64,000 bases of DNA, taken from the NCBI RefSeq assembly GCF_000442255.1, contig NZ_KE557274.1, positions 387,850 through 451,849 on the forward strand. The letters run 5' to 3'. The first letter of the stretch is position 1. Every line of letters begins with the position of its first letter. Position numbers and translations under genes: made by a program. Shown here one piece after another: positions 9,721 through 18,468 of this stretch. This stretch comes from Salipiger mucosus DSM 16094 (GTDB taxonomy: Bacteria > Pseudomonadota > Alphaproteobacteria > Rhodobacterales > Rhodobacteraceae). The notes below the pieces were generated by a model that was given only the letters and a program-made list of their open reading frames with translations, searched no databases and was not told the origin of the DNA.

Positions 9721-9749
9721 TTGACACTATCTAATTGGAAGGATAGTAA
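9721..9749 (+). promoter_or_regulatory. Sigma70-like promoter for the coiled-coil gene at 9782
   Basis: TTGACA (9721-9726), 17-base spacer, TAGTAA (9744-9749). The word GGATAG overlapping the -10 also occurs in the promoters at 13280 and 18420 of the same module. Confidence 0.55.
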
Positions 9750-9781
9750 GGGGGGGCAGGAACAAAAGGCAAGCTTCAGGA

Positions 9782-10360
9782 ATGCAGTCGAGTATTAAGC
9801 TCCTCCGAGTAGACGAACTCATCAGCCGTCTCGAGAAAGACGTCGTCCAACACGCGATCAGCGGAGTGATCTCCATCCCCGTCTTCCAGAAAGACGCGCG
9901 CCGCGATGCGGAACACCAGCAATCCTCCGCCGCAGACATGCTGCAGCAGAAAAGCGACGCCCTGCGGATGATCGCCTCCCTCGAGCTCTCCCGCAAGAAA
10001 GCCTACATCCAGGCCGGCATTCTCGACCTCGAATGCGAAAAGACGGCGATGGAACGCTGGGTCGAGAGCGCTCGCGAGGTTCTCGAGGAGCTCGAAGCCT
10101 GCGAAGACCAGACGCTGCCCTTCATCAACGATCCCGCACTCGCTGACGACATCGAGCTCAAGTTCGCCGGACTGGGCTCCGAAGAGATCGAGCGTGTCCG
10201 CGCCCGGATCGAAAAAGCAAACAGCGCGCTGGGCGCAATCGAAGAGCGCATCCAGGACGCCTGGAACGCCGCCGAAGTGCAGCTCGACGAAAACGAACTC
10301 AAACTGCTCGAACGCCTGCTGCCAACCTACGTGCGCCAACACATGCAGTTCGCCGCCTGA
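9782..10360 (+). CDS. Coiled-coil protein of the conjugative module
   Basis: A 192-aa, charged, helix-rich protein. Heptad-like stretches run at about 40-110 (SLELSRKKAYIQAG, EKTAMERWVESAREVLEELE) and 130-185 (EEIERVRARIEKANSALGAIEERI). No enzymatic motif, signal or membrane segment. It is single, with its own promoter upstream and a strong terminator downstream, and converges on the minus-strand gene ending at 10443. Function unknown. Confidence 0.7.
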   Translation: MQSSIKLLRVDELISRLEKDVVQHAISGVISIPVFQKDARRDAEHQQSSAADMLQQKSDALRMIASLELSRKKAYIQAGILDLECEKTAMERWVESAREVLEELEACEDQTLPFINDPALADDIELKFAGLGSEEIERVRARIEKANSALGAIEERIQDAWNAAEVQLDENELKLLERLLPTYVRQHMQFAA

Positions 10361-10394
10361 CGCTCACGAACATCGCGCCGGCACAGAACGGAAA

Positions 10395-10422
10395 GGGGCG
10401 CCGGCGGCGCCCCCTCTTTGTT
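10395..10422 (+). terminator. Rho-independent terminator
   Basis: Perfect 8-bp stem GGGGCGCC/GGCGCCCC with a 3-base loop (10395-10413), followed by TCTTTGTTT. It lies just after the stop of the plus-strand coiled-coil gene. Confidence 0.85.
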
Positions 10423-10442
10423 TGCAGATGTCGAAGCGACCC

Positions 10443-11501
10443 TCAGCGACCCAGGCTCATCGAGCCGGGCAGGAACTTGTTGATGAAGTTCATGATCGCT
10501 TCGCGGATCCGCTCGACGGACTCTTTGATGCGTTCGCGGATCGTCTCGTCGTCATCGCTCATCGTCGCGGCCTGGCTCACCTTGTCGAGCGCGCCGTTGA
10601 CGTCGGTACTGCGGGTCATCGCATTCTTGAAACGTTCTTGGGCGTCTTCGGGCGCGACTTGAAGTGCCTTTTCGAACCCCTGCGATGCGTGGAGCGCCGA
10701 CATATGATCGTTCGCGAGCGTCTCGATGTCGTTCCACGATTTTTGGTACCCGTCCATCGCCTTGTCCGTCGCGAACTCGGGCATGTCATCGAACGCTCGC
10801 GACATCGCCTTCTCCCGGCGCTCCTTCTCGTCAGTGAAGCGCTGCCTGAACGTATCCGATGCCTCCAGCTCACGAACTCGCTGTGCAAAGGGCTCGTAAG
10901 ACTGGTTGTGCGCATCCACCTTCTTCACAAGGCGTTCCTCAGTATTCTCGAGAGCGTTGATGTGTCGAGTGAACTGTTCCTGCTGCTTCTTCCGCATTCG
11001 ATCCTGGAAGCCCGAGACCGCGTAATTTGCACCTTTCCCGGTGTACTCGACACCCTTCGCCGCACCCTGAACGCCTTTGACCGTGCCTTTCACCCCGGCT
11101 TTTGCGGTATTCCCGACCAACGTACCGGTGCCGATAATGACACCGGCGAGCGCGTCACCGATTGTACCGCTCGACCGTTGAGGCGCCATCATCTGTTGCC
11201 CTTGACCGGCTGAGGGGCTGGGTTGGTCTGGGTCGCTGATCTCCTGAGAGCCGTCCAACCGAAATGTCCCTGGGGCATGTTCCGGCGCAGAGGCATCGTC
11301 GTCGTTTTCACCGTACTTGTCGGCCGGCGGCTCTTCAGCCTCGCGGGCCTTCTGTTTCTCCTTTTCTTCGTCTTCCTCGCGCATCTGCTGCGATAGCTCC
11401 CAAGCCTCCTCAAACGGGTTGTGGACGCCCTTCCTTTGTTCTTCGGTCAAGGAATCCATCGTAATGGGCTTGTGCTGTTGCTCATCGTTCAAAGAATCCA
11501 T
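10443..11501 (-). CDS. Hypothetical glycine-zipper protein in the conjugation gene cluster
   Basis: The 352-aa protein has an acidic disordered N-terminus (1-110) with a duplicated MDSL-x-EEQ-like motif at residues 1 and 15. A glycine-rich block at 112-164 has the G-x3-G pattern of a glycine zipper that could insert in membranes. A charged coiled-coil C-terminal half follows. No known domain was recognised. It is the most downstream of a minus-strand series (12958 to 10443) following the traY-like gene, which suggests a transfer-related role. Confidence 0.65.
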   Translation of the reverse strand: MDSLNDEQQHKPITMDSLTEEQRKGVHNPFEEAWELSQQMREEDEEKEKQKAREAEEPPADKYGENDDDASAPEHAPGTFRLDGSQEISDPDQPSPSAGQGQQMMAPQRSSGTIGDALAGVIIGTGTLVGNTAKAGVKGTVKGVQGAAKGVEYTGKGANYAVSGFQDRMRKKQQEQFTRHINALENTEERLVKKVDAHNQSYEPFAQRVRELEASDTFRQRFTDEKERREKAMSRAFDDMPEFATDKAMDGYQKSWNDIETLANDHMSALHASQGFEKALQVAPEDAQERFKNAMTRSTDVNGALDKVSQAATMSDDDETIRERIKESVERIREAIMNFINKFLPGSMSLGR

Positions 11502-11555
11502 CTCGTACTCCTGAGTATTTTCGAGAGAACTGTCCGGACCGAGGCAAACCGCAAT

Positions 11556-12110
11556 TCACTTACTGTCGACCATTTGCTCAACAAGCGAACGAAGCTCGTC
11601 TCTTTCCTCGGTATCGGCCGTCTGGACCGCCTTGGCGATCTGTCCGGTGACAGACCAGACACTTCCGCGCTCGGCATCGACCAATATCCAGAACGCCACG
11701 AAGATGGTCGCAGACAGCACGATCACGAGACGTGACATTGATATCCGGAGCCCCTTCACGGCGATGCTTCCCTCAAGACGGCGACCAAAAATCACGATCA
11801 GGTATCCCGCGAAAACCGCGACAACTTGGAATGTCGCGGCACGCAGCATGTCGACGTCAGAGACTGACACGTCGTCGAAAACTGCCACAAAGGGCTCCAG
11901 CATCCCGATCATGACCGGCACCGAGATCAAAATGCCGACAAGAAACACGAACAGCGCGGCCGTCTGATCCGCGAACTTCCGCGGCTTGGCCGAGATCATA
12001 CCGAAGAGAACCTGAATGCAGGTCATGCACAGCGCGAGAACGAAGACACCCTTCAGCATCGTTTTTAAGACCGACTGCCACGCCGGAAGTTTTGCGAGCA
12101 GGTACATCAT
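11556..12110 (-). CDS. Inner-membrane protein with four predicted helices
   Basis: The 184-aa protein has hydrophobic segments at about 18-40, 50-73, 88-108 and 123-143, then a charged cytoplasmic tail rich in E and D. No family recognised. Its start codon overlaps the stop of the gene at 12107-12958 (ATGATGA), so the two are translationally coupled. Probably an accessory membrane component of the transfer module. Confidence 0.7.
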   Translation of the reverse strand: MMYLLAKLPAWQSVLKTMLKGVFVLALCMTCIQVLFGMISAKPRKFADQTAALFVFLVGILISVPVMIGMLEPFVAVFDDVSVSDVDMLRAATFQVVAVFAGYLIVIFGRRLEGSIAVKGLRISMSRLVIVLSATIFVAFWILVDAERGSVWSVTGQIAKAVQTADTEERDELRSLVEQMVDSK

Positions 12111-12958
12111 TTACCGACCTCTTCATATCGGGCCGCCTCGGCGTCCCAGCTCCAGTGAACTACGCCTCCGTCGGGGCCGGCCGTGTAGATCGACTTCAGT
12201 TTCCCGTCTTCTGCGTCACCAGGAACCGCTACCTCTTCAGCAGCAGACCGCAACCGTGCAAAAGGCCCGGTGTCGAGCGACGAGTACAGCAACAGCGGAC
12301 AGCCGGCGGCATCATTGCACAGATACTCGTAGTCGAGAAAAACCATGTACTCCGGCTGCCCATCGTGATTGAGATCCGCGCCGCCGAAGAGGGCCCTGTC
12401 ACCATCCGAGGCCATGGTCTCGATCAGTGCGTTTCGCTCAGCCGAAAACGAGGGACGCAAGATCTCCGACAACCGGTCAGGCTGGCTGTTCAGATCATCT
12501 GAGAATGGCACCAGATCTCCGAACTGACCGACATCGATCCGATACATGCCGGCACTCCAGGTGAGCTCGACGTCGTCAGCCGTGTAGCCATTTCCCTGGT
12601 AGACCGTGATCGGCGCGAAAGCGTCCCCTGTTGCCGGAGTTCTGACTGAGATCCGGCTGCCTGACGACCGCCCGATTTTCAGCCACCGGGAGGTCTCCGG
12701 ATCGTGCCTCGCGATGGTGATCTCACAGATGACGACGTCTGTGCACGACCGCCTGTCGAGAAAAATCACCTCGTTTCTGTTGTCGCCATCGAGGTCGAAA
12801 ACGAGGTGATCCAGACTGTCCGCACGAGCCGGCTTCCTGGTCACTTCTTCGAAAATCGGGCGCACGACGTCGATACGACCTGACTCGAAGGTTTGTTGCG
12901 CCGCTGCCGAAGTTGCCATGGCGAAAAGAATAGGTGTAGCGTAGGATAGATGGCGCAT
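12107..12958 (-). CDS. Periplasmic FG-GAP/VCBS-like repeat protein
   Basis: Starting at ATG 12958 the protein begins MRHLSYATPILFAMATSAAAQQ, a clear signal peptide. Two repeats contain calcium-loop-like motifs, FDLDGDNRNEVIFLD and ADLNHDGQPEYMVFLD, as in FG-GAP/VCBS beta-propeller blades. About 284 aa. The longer upstream ORF start is rejected because it would hide the signal peptide. It overlaps the next gene by four bases. A periplasmic or surface binding role is likely; the ligand is unknown. Confidence 0.7.
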   Translation of the reverse strand: MRHLSYATPILFAMATSAAAQQTFESGRIDVVRPIFEEVTRKPARADSLDHLVFDLDGDNRNEVIFLDRRSCTDVVICEITIARHDPETSRWLKIGRSSGSRISVRTPATGDAFAPITVYQGNGYTADDVELTWSAGMYRIDVGQFGDLVPFSDDLNSQPDRLSEILRPSFSAERNALIETMASDGDRALFGGADLNHDGQPEYMVFLDYEYLCNDAAGCPLLLYSSLDTGPFARLRSAAEEVAVPGDAEDGKLKSIYTAGPDGGVVHWSWDAEAARYEEVGK

Positions 12959-13279
12959 TGTTAGGCCTCTTGATGCTCTCCGTGCCTCATGTGTAAGCTC
13001 CGCGTTATGGAGACGTGAAATGTGCATACGGGGCGCTCGCCGTAACGGTGAGGACATGAGAATACAGCCGGGCTATCGACCGGCATACGCACGCGGGAGG
13101 CCAAGTCGGCTTCCCGCTCCTTTCTGCGTGTCTGGAAGCAGGGGCGGCGGCGCCCATCTATTCTTGTCGAGGTCCAAGGGAAGGCTTGGCTGCCGAGGCC
13201 TGCGGATTGGCGTACGGAGGGCGCGGAAGAACAGGTGGCGCCAGCCTACTCATCGAAGGCATTGGGTATGGATAGAATG
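12959..13279. other. Divergent intergenic region
   Basis: Separates the signal-peptide protein (minus) from the small coiled-coil gene (plus). Short ORFs here are arginine-rich and lack ribosome-binding sites. No repeat seen apart from the promoter element at the right edge. Confidence 0.45.
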
Positions 13280-13309
13280 TTGACAAAGGATAGATTGGCC
13301 CTATATACT
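13280..13309 (+). promoter_or_regulatory. Strong sigma70-like promoter
   Basis: TTGACA (13280-13285), 18-base spacer, TATACT (13304-13309), about 100 bases before the ATG at 13411. GGATAG occurs twice nearby (13270, 13288), as in the other promoters of this module. Confidence 0.7.
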
Positions 13310-13410
13310 CAACTACAGACGCGTGGGTTTCTGTCTTCAATTCCGGAGGCGAGGCTCCCGGAATGGGGCCCGACCGGTTACAGAAGCCCGCGACAGAAAC
13401 AGAAAGGACG

Positions 13411-13809
13411 ATGGCTGATATGAGCTACGCGATGTATTATAACAAAGCCTTGGCGGAAAAAGCCTTGGACAATGTCGAGCGCTGGAAAGCGCACTGCGCA
13501 GATCTCGAGAACACTATCCGAGGTCAAAAGGATCAAATCGACGCTTGGAACATGCATTATCTTGGCTTGGAGGCTGAGCGCGACTACTTGCTAACTGTTT
13601 TGGACGATAGGTGCGGTGGCGCCAACAAGAATCCAGCGCGAGAACTCACGAATGAAGAGCTTCGAATACCGAACGGGGCACGGAAGGGACAGCGCCTCCA
13701 GAAGCGCGATGTCGTATACTTAAAGAAGGTTCGTGAGCTTGCTCAGACCCGCTTCAAGCAATGGTCTGACTGGTGGGACCTCATACGTGGCTCGCGGATA
13801 TTTGACTAA
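13411..13809 (+). CDS. Small coiled-coil protein
   Basis: ATG 13411 is preceded by AGAAAGGACG, a good ribosome-binding site, and is preferred to the ATG at 13363. The 132-aa product is helical: ALAEKALDNVERWKAHCADLENTIRGQKDQIDAWN forms a coiled coil, and a basic C-terminus with several tryptophans follows. No domain recognised. It converges on the traY-like gene with a shared terminator. Confidence 0.7.
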   Translation: MADMSYAMYYNKALAEKALDNVERWKAHCADLENTIRGQKDQIDAWNMHYLGLEAERDYLLTVLDDRCGGANKNPARELTNEELRIPNGARKGQRLQKRDVVYLKKVRELAQTRFKQWSDWWDLIRGSRIFD

Positions 13810-13833
13810 GAAAGGGGCATTAGCCCCTTTCTT
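13808..13833. terminator. Bidirectional terminator
   Basis: Perfect 11-bp stem AAGAAAGGGGC/GCCCCTTTCTT with the 4-base loop ATTA. The A and T ends give U-tracts on both strands. It sits exactly between the convergent genes ending at 13809 (+) and 13832 (-). Confidence 0.9.
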
Positions 13834-16800
13834 ATTTGCCACCTGGTTTCAAGGGTTTTCCTCCTGATTCTTTTCCGGCTCCATCCTTCTCATCGCTACC
13901 TCCGGATTTCGGCTCCCCCCCAGCAGGGTTACGTCCACCATTGGCAACGCCGCCAAATTGTTGGAACCTATGCTCAGCTTGGCCAACAAAGAGCCCAACG
14001 GTGCGTTTCGCTTCGTCTGCCTCGCCGAGTTGCTCACCGCCTTGGCCGAACCAGCGCGTCACGCGATCAGGAACTTCTGTGATGAGTCCGAATGCGCGGA
14101 TCGCCATCTGGTAGTGCATGTACGTCATGATCGCGAGCATCAGTAGCGCCCCGATGACGCCGACACCGGTTGACATCGTGCTGCGCGCAGCGATCTTGAA
14201 TGTCTCATCCATGAACCAGATCCCTGCTGAAAACACACTGAAGCTCAGGATCAGGCCCAGGATCGCCAGTGTGGGACGGAGGAACAGGTTGAAAACGATC
14301 ATGTAGCCCGGCCGCTGCATCTGATCGACGAATTCGGTGCCGTCCATGCGGACGTGCATAAGCGCCCAGATTGGCGCCGCGACCATTGCTTCCGCGATCA
14401 AGATAACCATGCCGAGCACGAACATCGTGAACATGATGTAGGGGACCATCGGGATGATATACGCGTGCACCACCCCCAGGATCAGAATGATCGTACCCAC
14501 CATCTGACCGATTCCGGCAATGCCCATTGCTACTTTCCCGACGACACCTCCTGAGAGCTTCGATATAATTGTACTCTTGACGCCTGACGCGAGAACCGAG
14601 CCAAATAGTGAAATGCCCAGAATGACGGCGGCGATATTGATGATCGTGAGCCCCATATCGACGATATCCGTGAGAGCGAAGTAAGGATCTGGCTCGGTGC
14701 TAAGGATAAGATTGAGCACGAAGTTGCCGAGCATGTTCCCGATTTCTCTCAGCGCATCCCCGATTGCATTGATCGTTTCGTCCGGGACCAGGAGTTTTGC
14801 GGTCGGGTTTCCTTCCACCATGTCTTCAAGGAAGCCAGGCTCGTCGATTTCATCCTGAGCGAACTCTTCCGCAATCGAGTCGGCATGATCAGCGACAGAC
14901 TGGAATGTCGTTTTCGAATATGCTTCGAACACCGGAATCAGACCAAGACGGCCCGGATCACCGTAAAAGATTTCCTGAATGGAGTCCTGTGCCGAGATCG
15001 ATTCCCAGGTCAGAAACCCACCTTCAAAACTCGCGGAGAGCTCATCGAGGTTGTAGTCGTTCTCGACCGTGCGCGCGAGAACCATGTAGAACGCACCTGA
15101 AGCTGCCCAGCCTTTCTCCTGGGCAAGGTCGATGTACGGATCCATGTCTGTCGTGTCGACGAGGTCGTACACGTTGTCACCGACTGATGCCCGCTCATCC
15201 GCAAGGATGTCTTTCCACGCTTGGTAGGCGGCGGCGACGGACGCCATGACCTGAGTGTCCTTCCCGGCAAGCGTCTTGCGTGCGTCAGCCATGGGCATCG
15301 TTCCGGGATCCGCGGACGAAGCAGCGTAGATCACTTCTGCGACGGGAGCGAGCAGCGGTAGAACCTCCGAGTCAACGCGTGCGCCGATGTTCTCCGCGGA
15401 ATTCATGATCAGGTCGTACGCGACCCGGTGGCGAGCGAGGTCGTCAGCGAGCGCTTCGTCATCGAATTCCTCTTCTTGGGTCATCGGACCAAGCTGGCGG
15501 AATGTCTTGTAGCTGTCCGGATCGACGGACAAGATCTGTTCGAGATCTTCAATCGAGAACGGGTTGACGGTCATGCTGCCGCAGGGCCCGAAATTCCAAT
15601 TCACGGCCGCCGTGCCGCCCTCGCGGATAAGGTGCTGGGTGCTTTCGCCACCGACAGGTCTACCGTTTTCACTGAGAAGTACGCCGTTGTCCGTAGAAAT
15701 GCCCACAGCGTGTTCCGGACGTTGCGTGAATGCATGGAGATACGGAAGAGTCCCGCTCGATCCATCTTCGGTTATGCCTTGAGCAAGGTCCGGAGCGCGT
15801 TCTCGGAACATCGACATCAGGTTCTCCTGCTCGCTGCCCGAGAGCCCGGAGATGTCTTGAGGCAGGGAGTCCCCGTAGATGTTGTTGTAGCTCCCGGCGG
15901 TCTTCTCGAGCGCGCCTTCGACGCCGCGCAGACACGCCTGTCTCTCGAGGATCCCGAAAACGAACTGCTGGGCGGCCGAGCTGTCAATGAACCCCTTTAG
16001 AGACGCATCGAGGTTCCTGCGCGGGACGACATTTCCGTCCTCGTCACGGTAATCTTCTCCGACATCCAGCAAGTTCGTCATGTACGCACGATCACGGAAC
16101 GAGTCAGTGTAAGCGTCCCAAACTGTATCAGCGAACGCGCTGCCCCAAAGGGCGACTTGCAGAACAAGCAGCTGCACGGCAGCGAAGCCGCCGGCCGCGG
16201 GAACAAGCAAGCCGACGCCCGCCGTGACACGCACCGGTGCCCAGACCTGGTGCCACTTCTGGCCCAGCATCTTGCCTTCATGAGCTGTCGCGATCATGCC
16301 CGAAAGAGTATGCCAGCCGAGCATTGCGCCGCCGACGGCAAGGAGGGTCGTGTTGAACACCTTCATCGCGTTGCTGAGCGGTCCGGCCCACGGCGACTGC
16401 ATGACGCCAGGTTCGACCGGACCGACTGGCGCGAGAACTTGCAGAAGCTCGTAGTACAGCGTTCCCGGCTGAGATGCGCCGTCTGTCAGAAAGTCGAGCG
16501 GGGCGTCTTGAGCAAGTGCTGCGTCCGGCACGAGGGTCACTGCCGCGGCTCCGAACAGTGCGATGAGCAATGATTGCACCGTCGACGGCTTCGCAGACGG
16601 CAGCCAGTCACCGGATTTCAGGAAGGCACCGAACGAGTCGAGCGACCGCCGGCGGATCTGGTAGTTCCAGAAGAGCTGCCGGATCATCATCGGGACCGCG
16701 AAAATATGAGCGACGAATCCGAAGAGGCCGCCGGCCGCGCTGTCTGCATTGCCGGCATAGTAGACGCCCCAGGCGGTCAGCGCGACAACGATCAACATCC

Positions 16801-17149
16801 ACACGTAGCTCAGCATCGTCGAGCTGCGCTGGATGTCCTGGACGTCGGCGTCATCGAGGCCGTAGCGAGCCATTGCAGCGCGGAACCGGGTTGCCGGGTC
16901 GTTGCTGTCGCAGTTGAGTGGTGCTTCACGCTCAGCGCGGAATGCACTTCGCAGCAGCGACACCGTCCGTGTTCCTGCCGATCCGACACCGGAAAGCCCG
17001 CGTTTCGCGCCGGAGTAGATCGAGCCGAGTCCAGTCAGATACCAGAGTTTTGACTGTTTCCATTCACGCGATCCAAGAACACCTTCCTTGACGAAGTCTT
17101 GCGCTTCCGTCTTCACGTAGCTCTTTGTGTCACTGTGTTCGCCAGCCAT
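13832..17149 (-). CDS. TraY/DotA-family type IVB conjugation protein with fused N-terminal TraX-like domain
   Basis: An inner-membrane protein of 1105 aa. The segment about 257-345 (AMKVFNTTLLAVGGAMLGWH, GKMLGQKWHQVWAPVRV, GFAAVQLLVLQVALWGSAFADTVWD) is characteristic of DotA/TraY. A large periplasmic region (350-800) and a cluster of C-terminal helices follow. Residues 190-213 look like an internal signal peptide ending ALAQDAP. This suggests that a separate membrane protein of about 185 aa (two helices, ending FGAFLKSGDWLPS), plausibly TraX-like, was joined in front of DotA. In IncI plasmids traX lies just before traY. Residues about 769-779 are encoded by the region that resembles CRISPR spacer 4. 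No other type IVB core genes (dotB, C, D, G, H, O) are in the window. Confidence 0.85.
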   Translation of the reverse strand: MAGEHSDTKSYVKTEAQDFVKEGVLGSREWKQSKLWYLTGLGSIYSGAKRGLSGVGSAGTRTVSLLRSAFRAEREAPLNCDSNDPATRFRAAMARYGLDDADVQDIQRSSTMLSYVWMLIVVALTAWGVYYAGNADSAAGGLFGFVAHIFAVPMMIRQLFWNYQIRRRSLDSFGAFLKSGDWLPSAKPSTVQSLLIALFGAAAVTLVPDAALAQDAPLDFLTDGASQPGTLYYELLQVLAPVGPVEPGVMQSPWAGPLSNAMKVFNTTLLAVGGAMLGWHTLSGMIATAHEGKMLGQKWHQVWAPVRVTAGVGLLVPAAGGFAAVQLLVLQVALWGSAFADTVWDAYTDSFRDRAYMTNLLDVGEDYRDEDGNVVPRRNLDASLKGFIDSSAAQQFVFGILERQACLRGVEGALEKTAGSYNNIYGDSLPQDISGLSGSEQENLMSMFRERAPDLAQGITEDGSSGTLPYLHAFTQRPEHAVGISTDNGVLLSENGRPVGGESTQHLIREGGTAAVNWNFGPCGSMTVNPFSIEDLEQILSVDPDSYKTFRQLGPMTQEEEFDDEALADDLARHRVAYDLIMNSAENIGARVDSEVLPLLAPVAEVIYAASSADPGTMPMADARKTLAGKDTQVMASVAAAYQAWKDILADERASVGDNVYDLVDTTDMDPYIDLAQEKGWAASGAFYMVLARTVENDYNLDELSASFEGGFLTWESISAQDSIQEIFYGDPGRLGLIPVFEAYSKTTFQSVADHADSIAEEFAQDEIDEPGFLEDMVEGNPTAKLLVPDETINAIGDALREIGNMLGNFVLNLILSTEPDPYFALTDIVDMGLTIINIAAVILGISLFGSVLASGVKSTIISKLSGGVVGKVAMGIAGIGQMVGTIILILGVVHAYIIPMVPYIMFTMFVLGMVILIAEAMVAAPIWALMHVRMDGTEFVDQMQRPGYMIVFNLFLRPTLAILGLILSFSVFSAGIWFMDETFKIAARSTMSTGVGVIGALLMLAIMTYMHYQMAIRAFGLITEVPDRVTRWFGQGGEQLGEADEAKRTVGLFVGQAEHRFQQFGGVANGGRNPAGGEPKSGGSDEKDGAGKESGGKPLKPGGK

Positions 17150-17338
17150 GTCGAAATCCTTCGCAGTCCAGAAGGACCTGGACCGTCTTCTTTAAAATCG
17201 TGGTTATTTCGCGAAGTGCGCAGAGACTTGCGAATTCCAAGAGCGGCTTGAAGACGGAAGCGAAGGGCCGGGTTTCGAAGAAAAACAGCTTTTTCGAACA
17301 TCGTGTCGACACACGCCGAACACTGAACGCACTCAAAA

Positions 17339-18355
17339 TCACGAACAGAAGCCCGCGCCGCTCCCGACGAGGGTCGCCATCACGGCACATGACACCGGCT
17401 TCGCGTTGACGAGGGCGACCCCGCCGACGATGTGCGTTGCGCCCATGCCGAGGCTCGCTTGCTTCCCTTGATCCGTCGTGTCCTTGAGGATCAGCAGTCC
17501 GCGCACGAACGCGATCAGACCGAAGGGAACGAGTGCAAGAAACGCGATCTCGAGAACCGTGTCGAAGCGCTCTTGCACTGAGATGCCATCGGAGTTCGCA
17601 ACATGCGCGTATTCACTCGCTGTCTGAGTGATGCCGGTGAAGTGCCCCGTGTCTGCGCTCGGAAGTCCGAACGACGCGCCAATGACTTCCATAACAAGGA
17701 AAATATTGACCAGCGCGATGCCGACGACGAACTTCGTGCCGATTGAACCGAAGGACTGCTGTCGGCCGGACTGCGGGTTGTTCATGTTCGCGACGCCGAT
17801 CATCGAGCTCGCGACGAGGAAGATCCCGACGAGTACGGCAATCGCCATGACGAGCGTCGACAGCGGTCCCGCCGCGTTCAGCGCGAAGTTGCCCATCATG
17901 CTGATGAAGTTGTCGGAGCCGAGTGTTCCGTCAGCGCCGCCGACGTCATCTTGGATACCGAAATCCCAGGCGCCGCCGAAGCCGACTGTCGTCAAGCCAA
18001 CCATGATCGTCGACGGAAGCGCGACGAGGAACGTCGCCGCGGCAAGCGTCAGCAAGCCGTTGCTCAGAATACCTGGTTGAGCTTGATTGTCGCCGACTTT
18101 CATCAGCGTCGTGAGCGCTCGATAGAACAAGAACAAGCCGATCACGAAACACGCGGCAAGCAAGAGTGCGATCAACTGAGCAACAGACGACTCTTGCAGC
18201 GTGCAGAACATGCCGCCGAGGGTATCGCCGGTGCATGCTCCGCCAATCCCGTCACCGCCGTCCTGGGCCGCCACGGGGAGCGCCGAGAGGATCATGACGA
18301 AGAAGCTTCCGATTGCGCTTGTCAGCACTTCGCTTGTTTTCTTGTTCTTGAACAT
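17339..18355 (-). CDS. TraQ/IcmC-like type IVB transfer membrane protein
   Basis: ATG 18355 gives MFKNKKTSEVLTSAIGSFF and a signal peptide ending PVAAQDG; the TTG start further up would hide it. The 338-aa protein has about five helices. Near the C-terminus FVRGLLILKDTTDQGKQ and MGATHIVGGVALVN match the repeated R-G-L-L-L-L-K and G-x-A-L-T-H-I-x-G-G motifs of TraQ/IcmC/DotV-type proteins, and FLFYRALTTLMKVGD is a degenerate first copy. It precedes the traY-like gene on the same strand. Family call is by motif only. Confidence 0.7.
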   Translation of the reverse strand: MFKNKKTSEVLTSAIGSFFVMILSALPVAAQDGGDGIGGACTGDTLGGMFCTLQESSVAQLIALLLAACFVIGLFLFYRALTTLMKVGDNQAQPGILSNGLLTLAAATFLVALPSTIMVGLTTVGFGGAWDFGIQDDVGGADGTLGSDNFISMMGNFALNAAGPLSTLVMAIAVLVGIFLVASSMIGVANMNNPQSGRQQSFGSIGTKFVVGIALVNIFLVMEVIGASFGLPSADTGHFTGITQTASEYAHVANSDGISVQERFDTVLEIAFLALVPFGLIAFVRGLLILKDTTDQGKQASLGMGATHIVGGVALVNAKPVSCAVMATLVGSGAGFCS

Positions 18356-18419
18356 TGGACACCAGTTCTTACTCAACAACTATGTGCGCGAGAAGCTTTT
18401 CCGAAAGTTTTCTCTATTG

Positions 18420-18447
18420 TTGACATGGGGTGCTTGGATAGAATAAT
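18420..18447 (+). promoter_or_regulatory. Promoter of the SbcCD-like operon
   Basis: TTGACA (18420-18425), 16-base spacer, AATAAT (18442-18447). The start codon at 18469 follows a GAAAGGA ribosome-binding site. The motif TTGGATAGAAT between the boxes recurs near 13268. Confidence 0.7.
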
Positions 18448-18468
18448 GTTGGGCGAAAGGACGGATAG

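Noticed and set aside
13020-13423. Overlapping short plus-strand ORFs before the coiled-coil gene at 13411
   Set aside because: No ribosome-binding sites, arginine-rich composition, and they lie over the promoter at 13280-13309.
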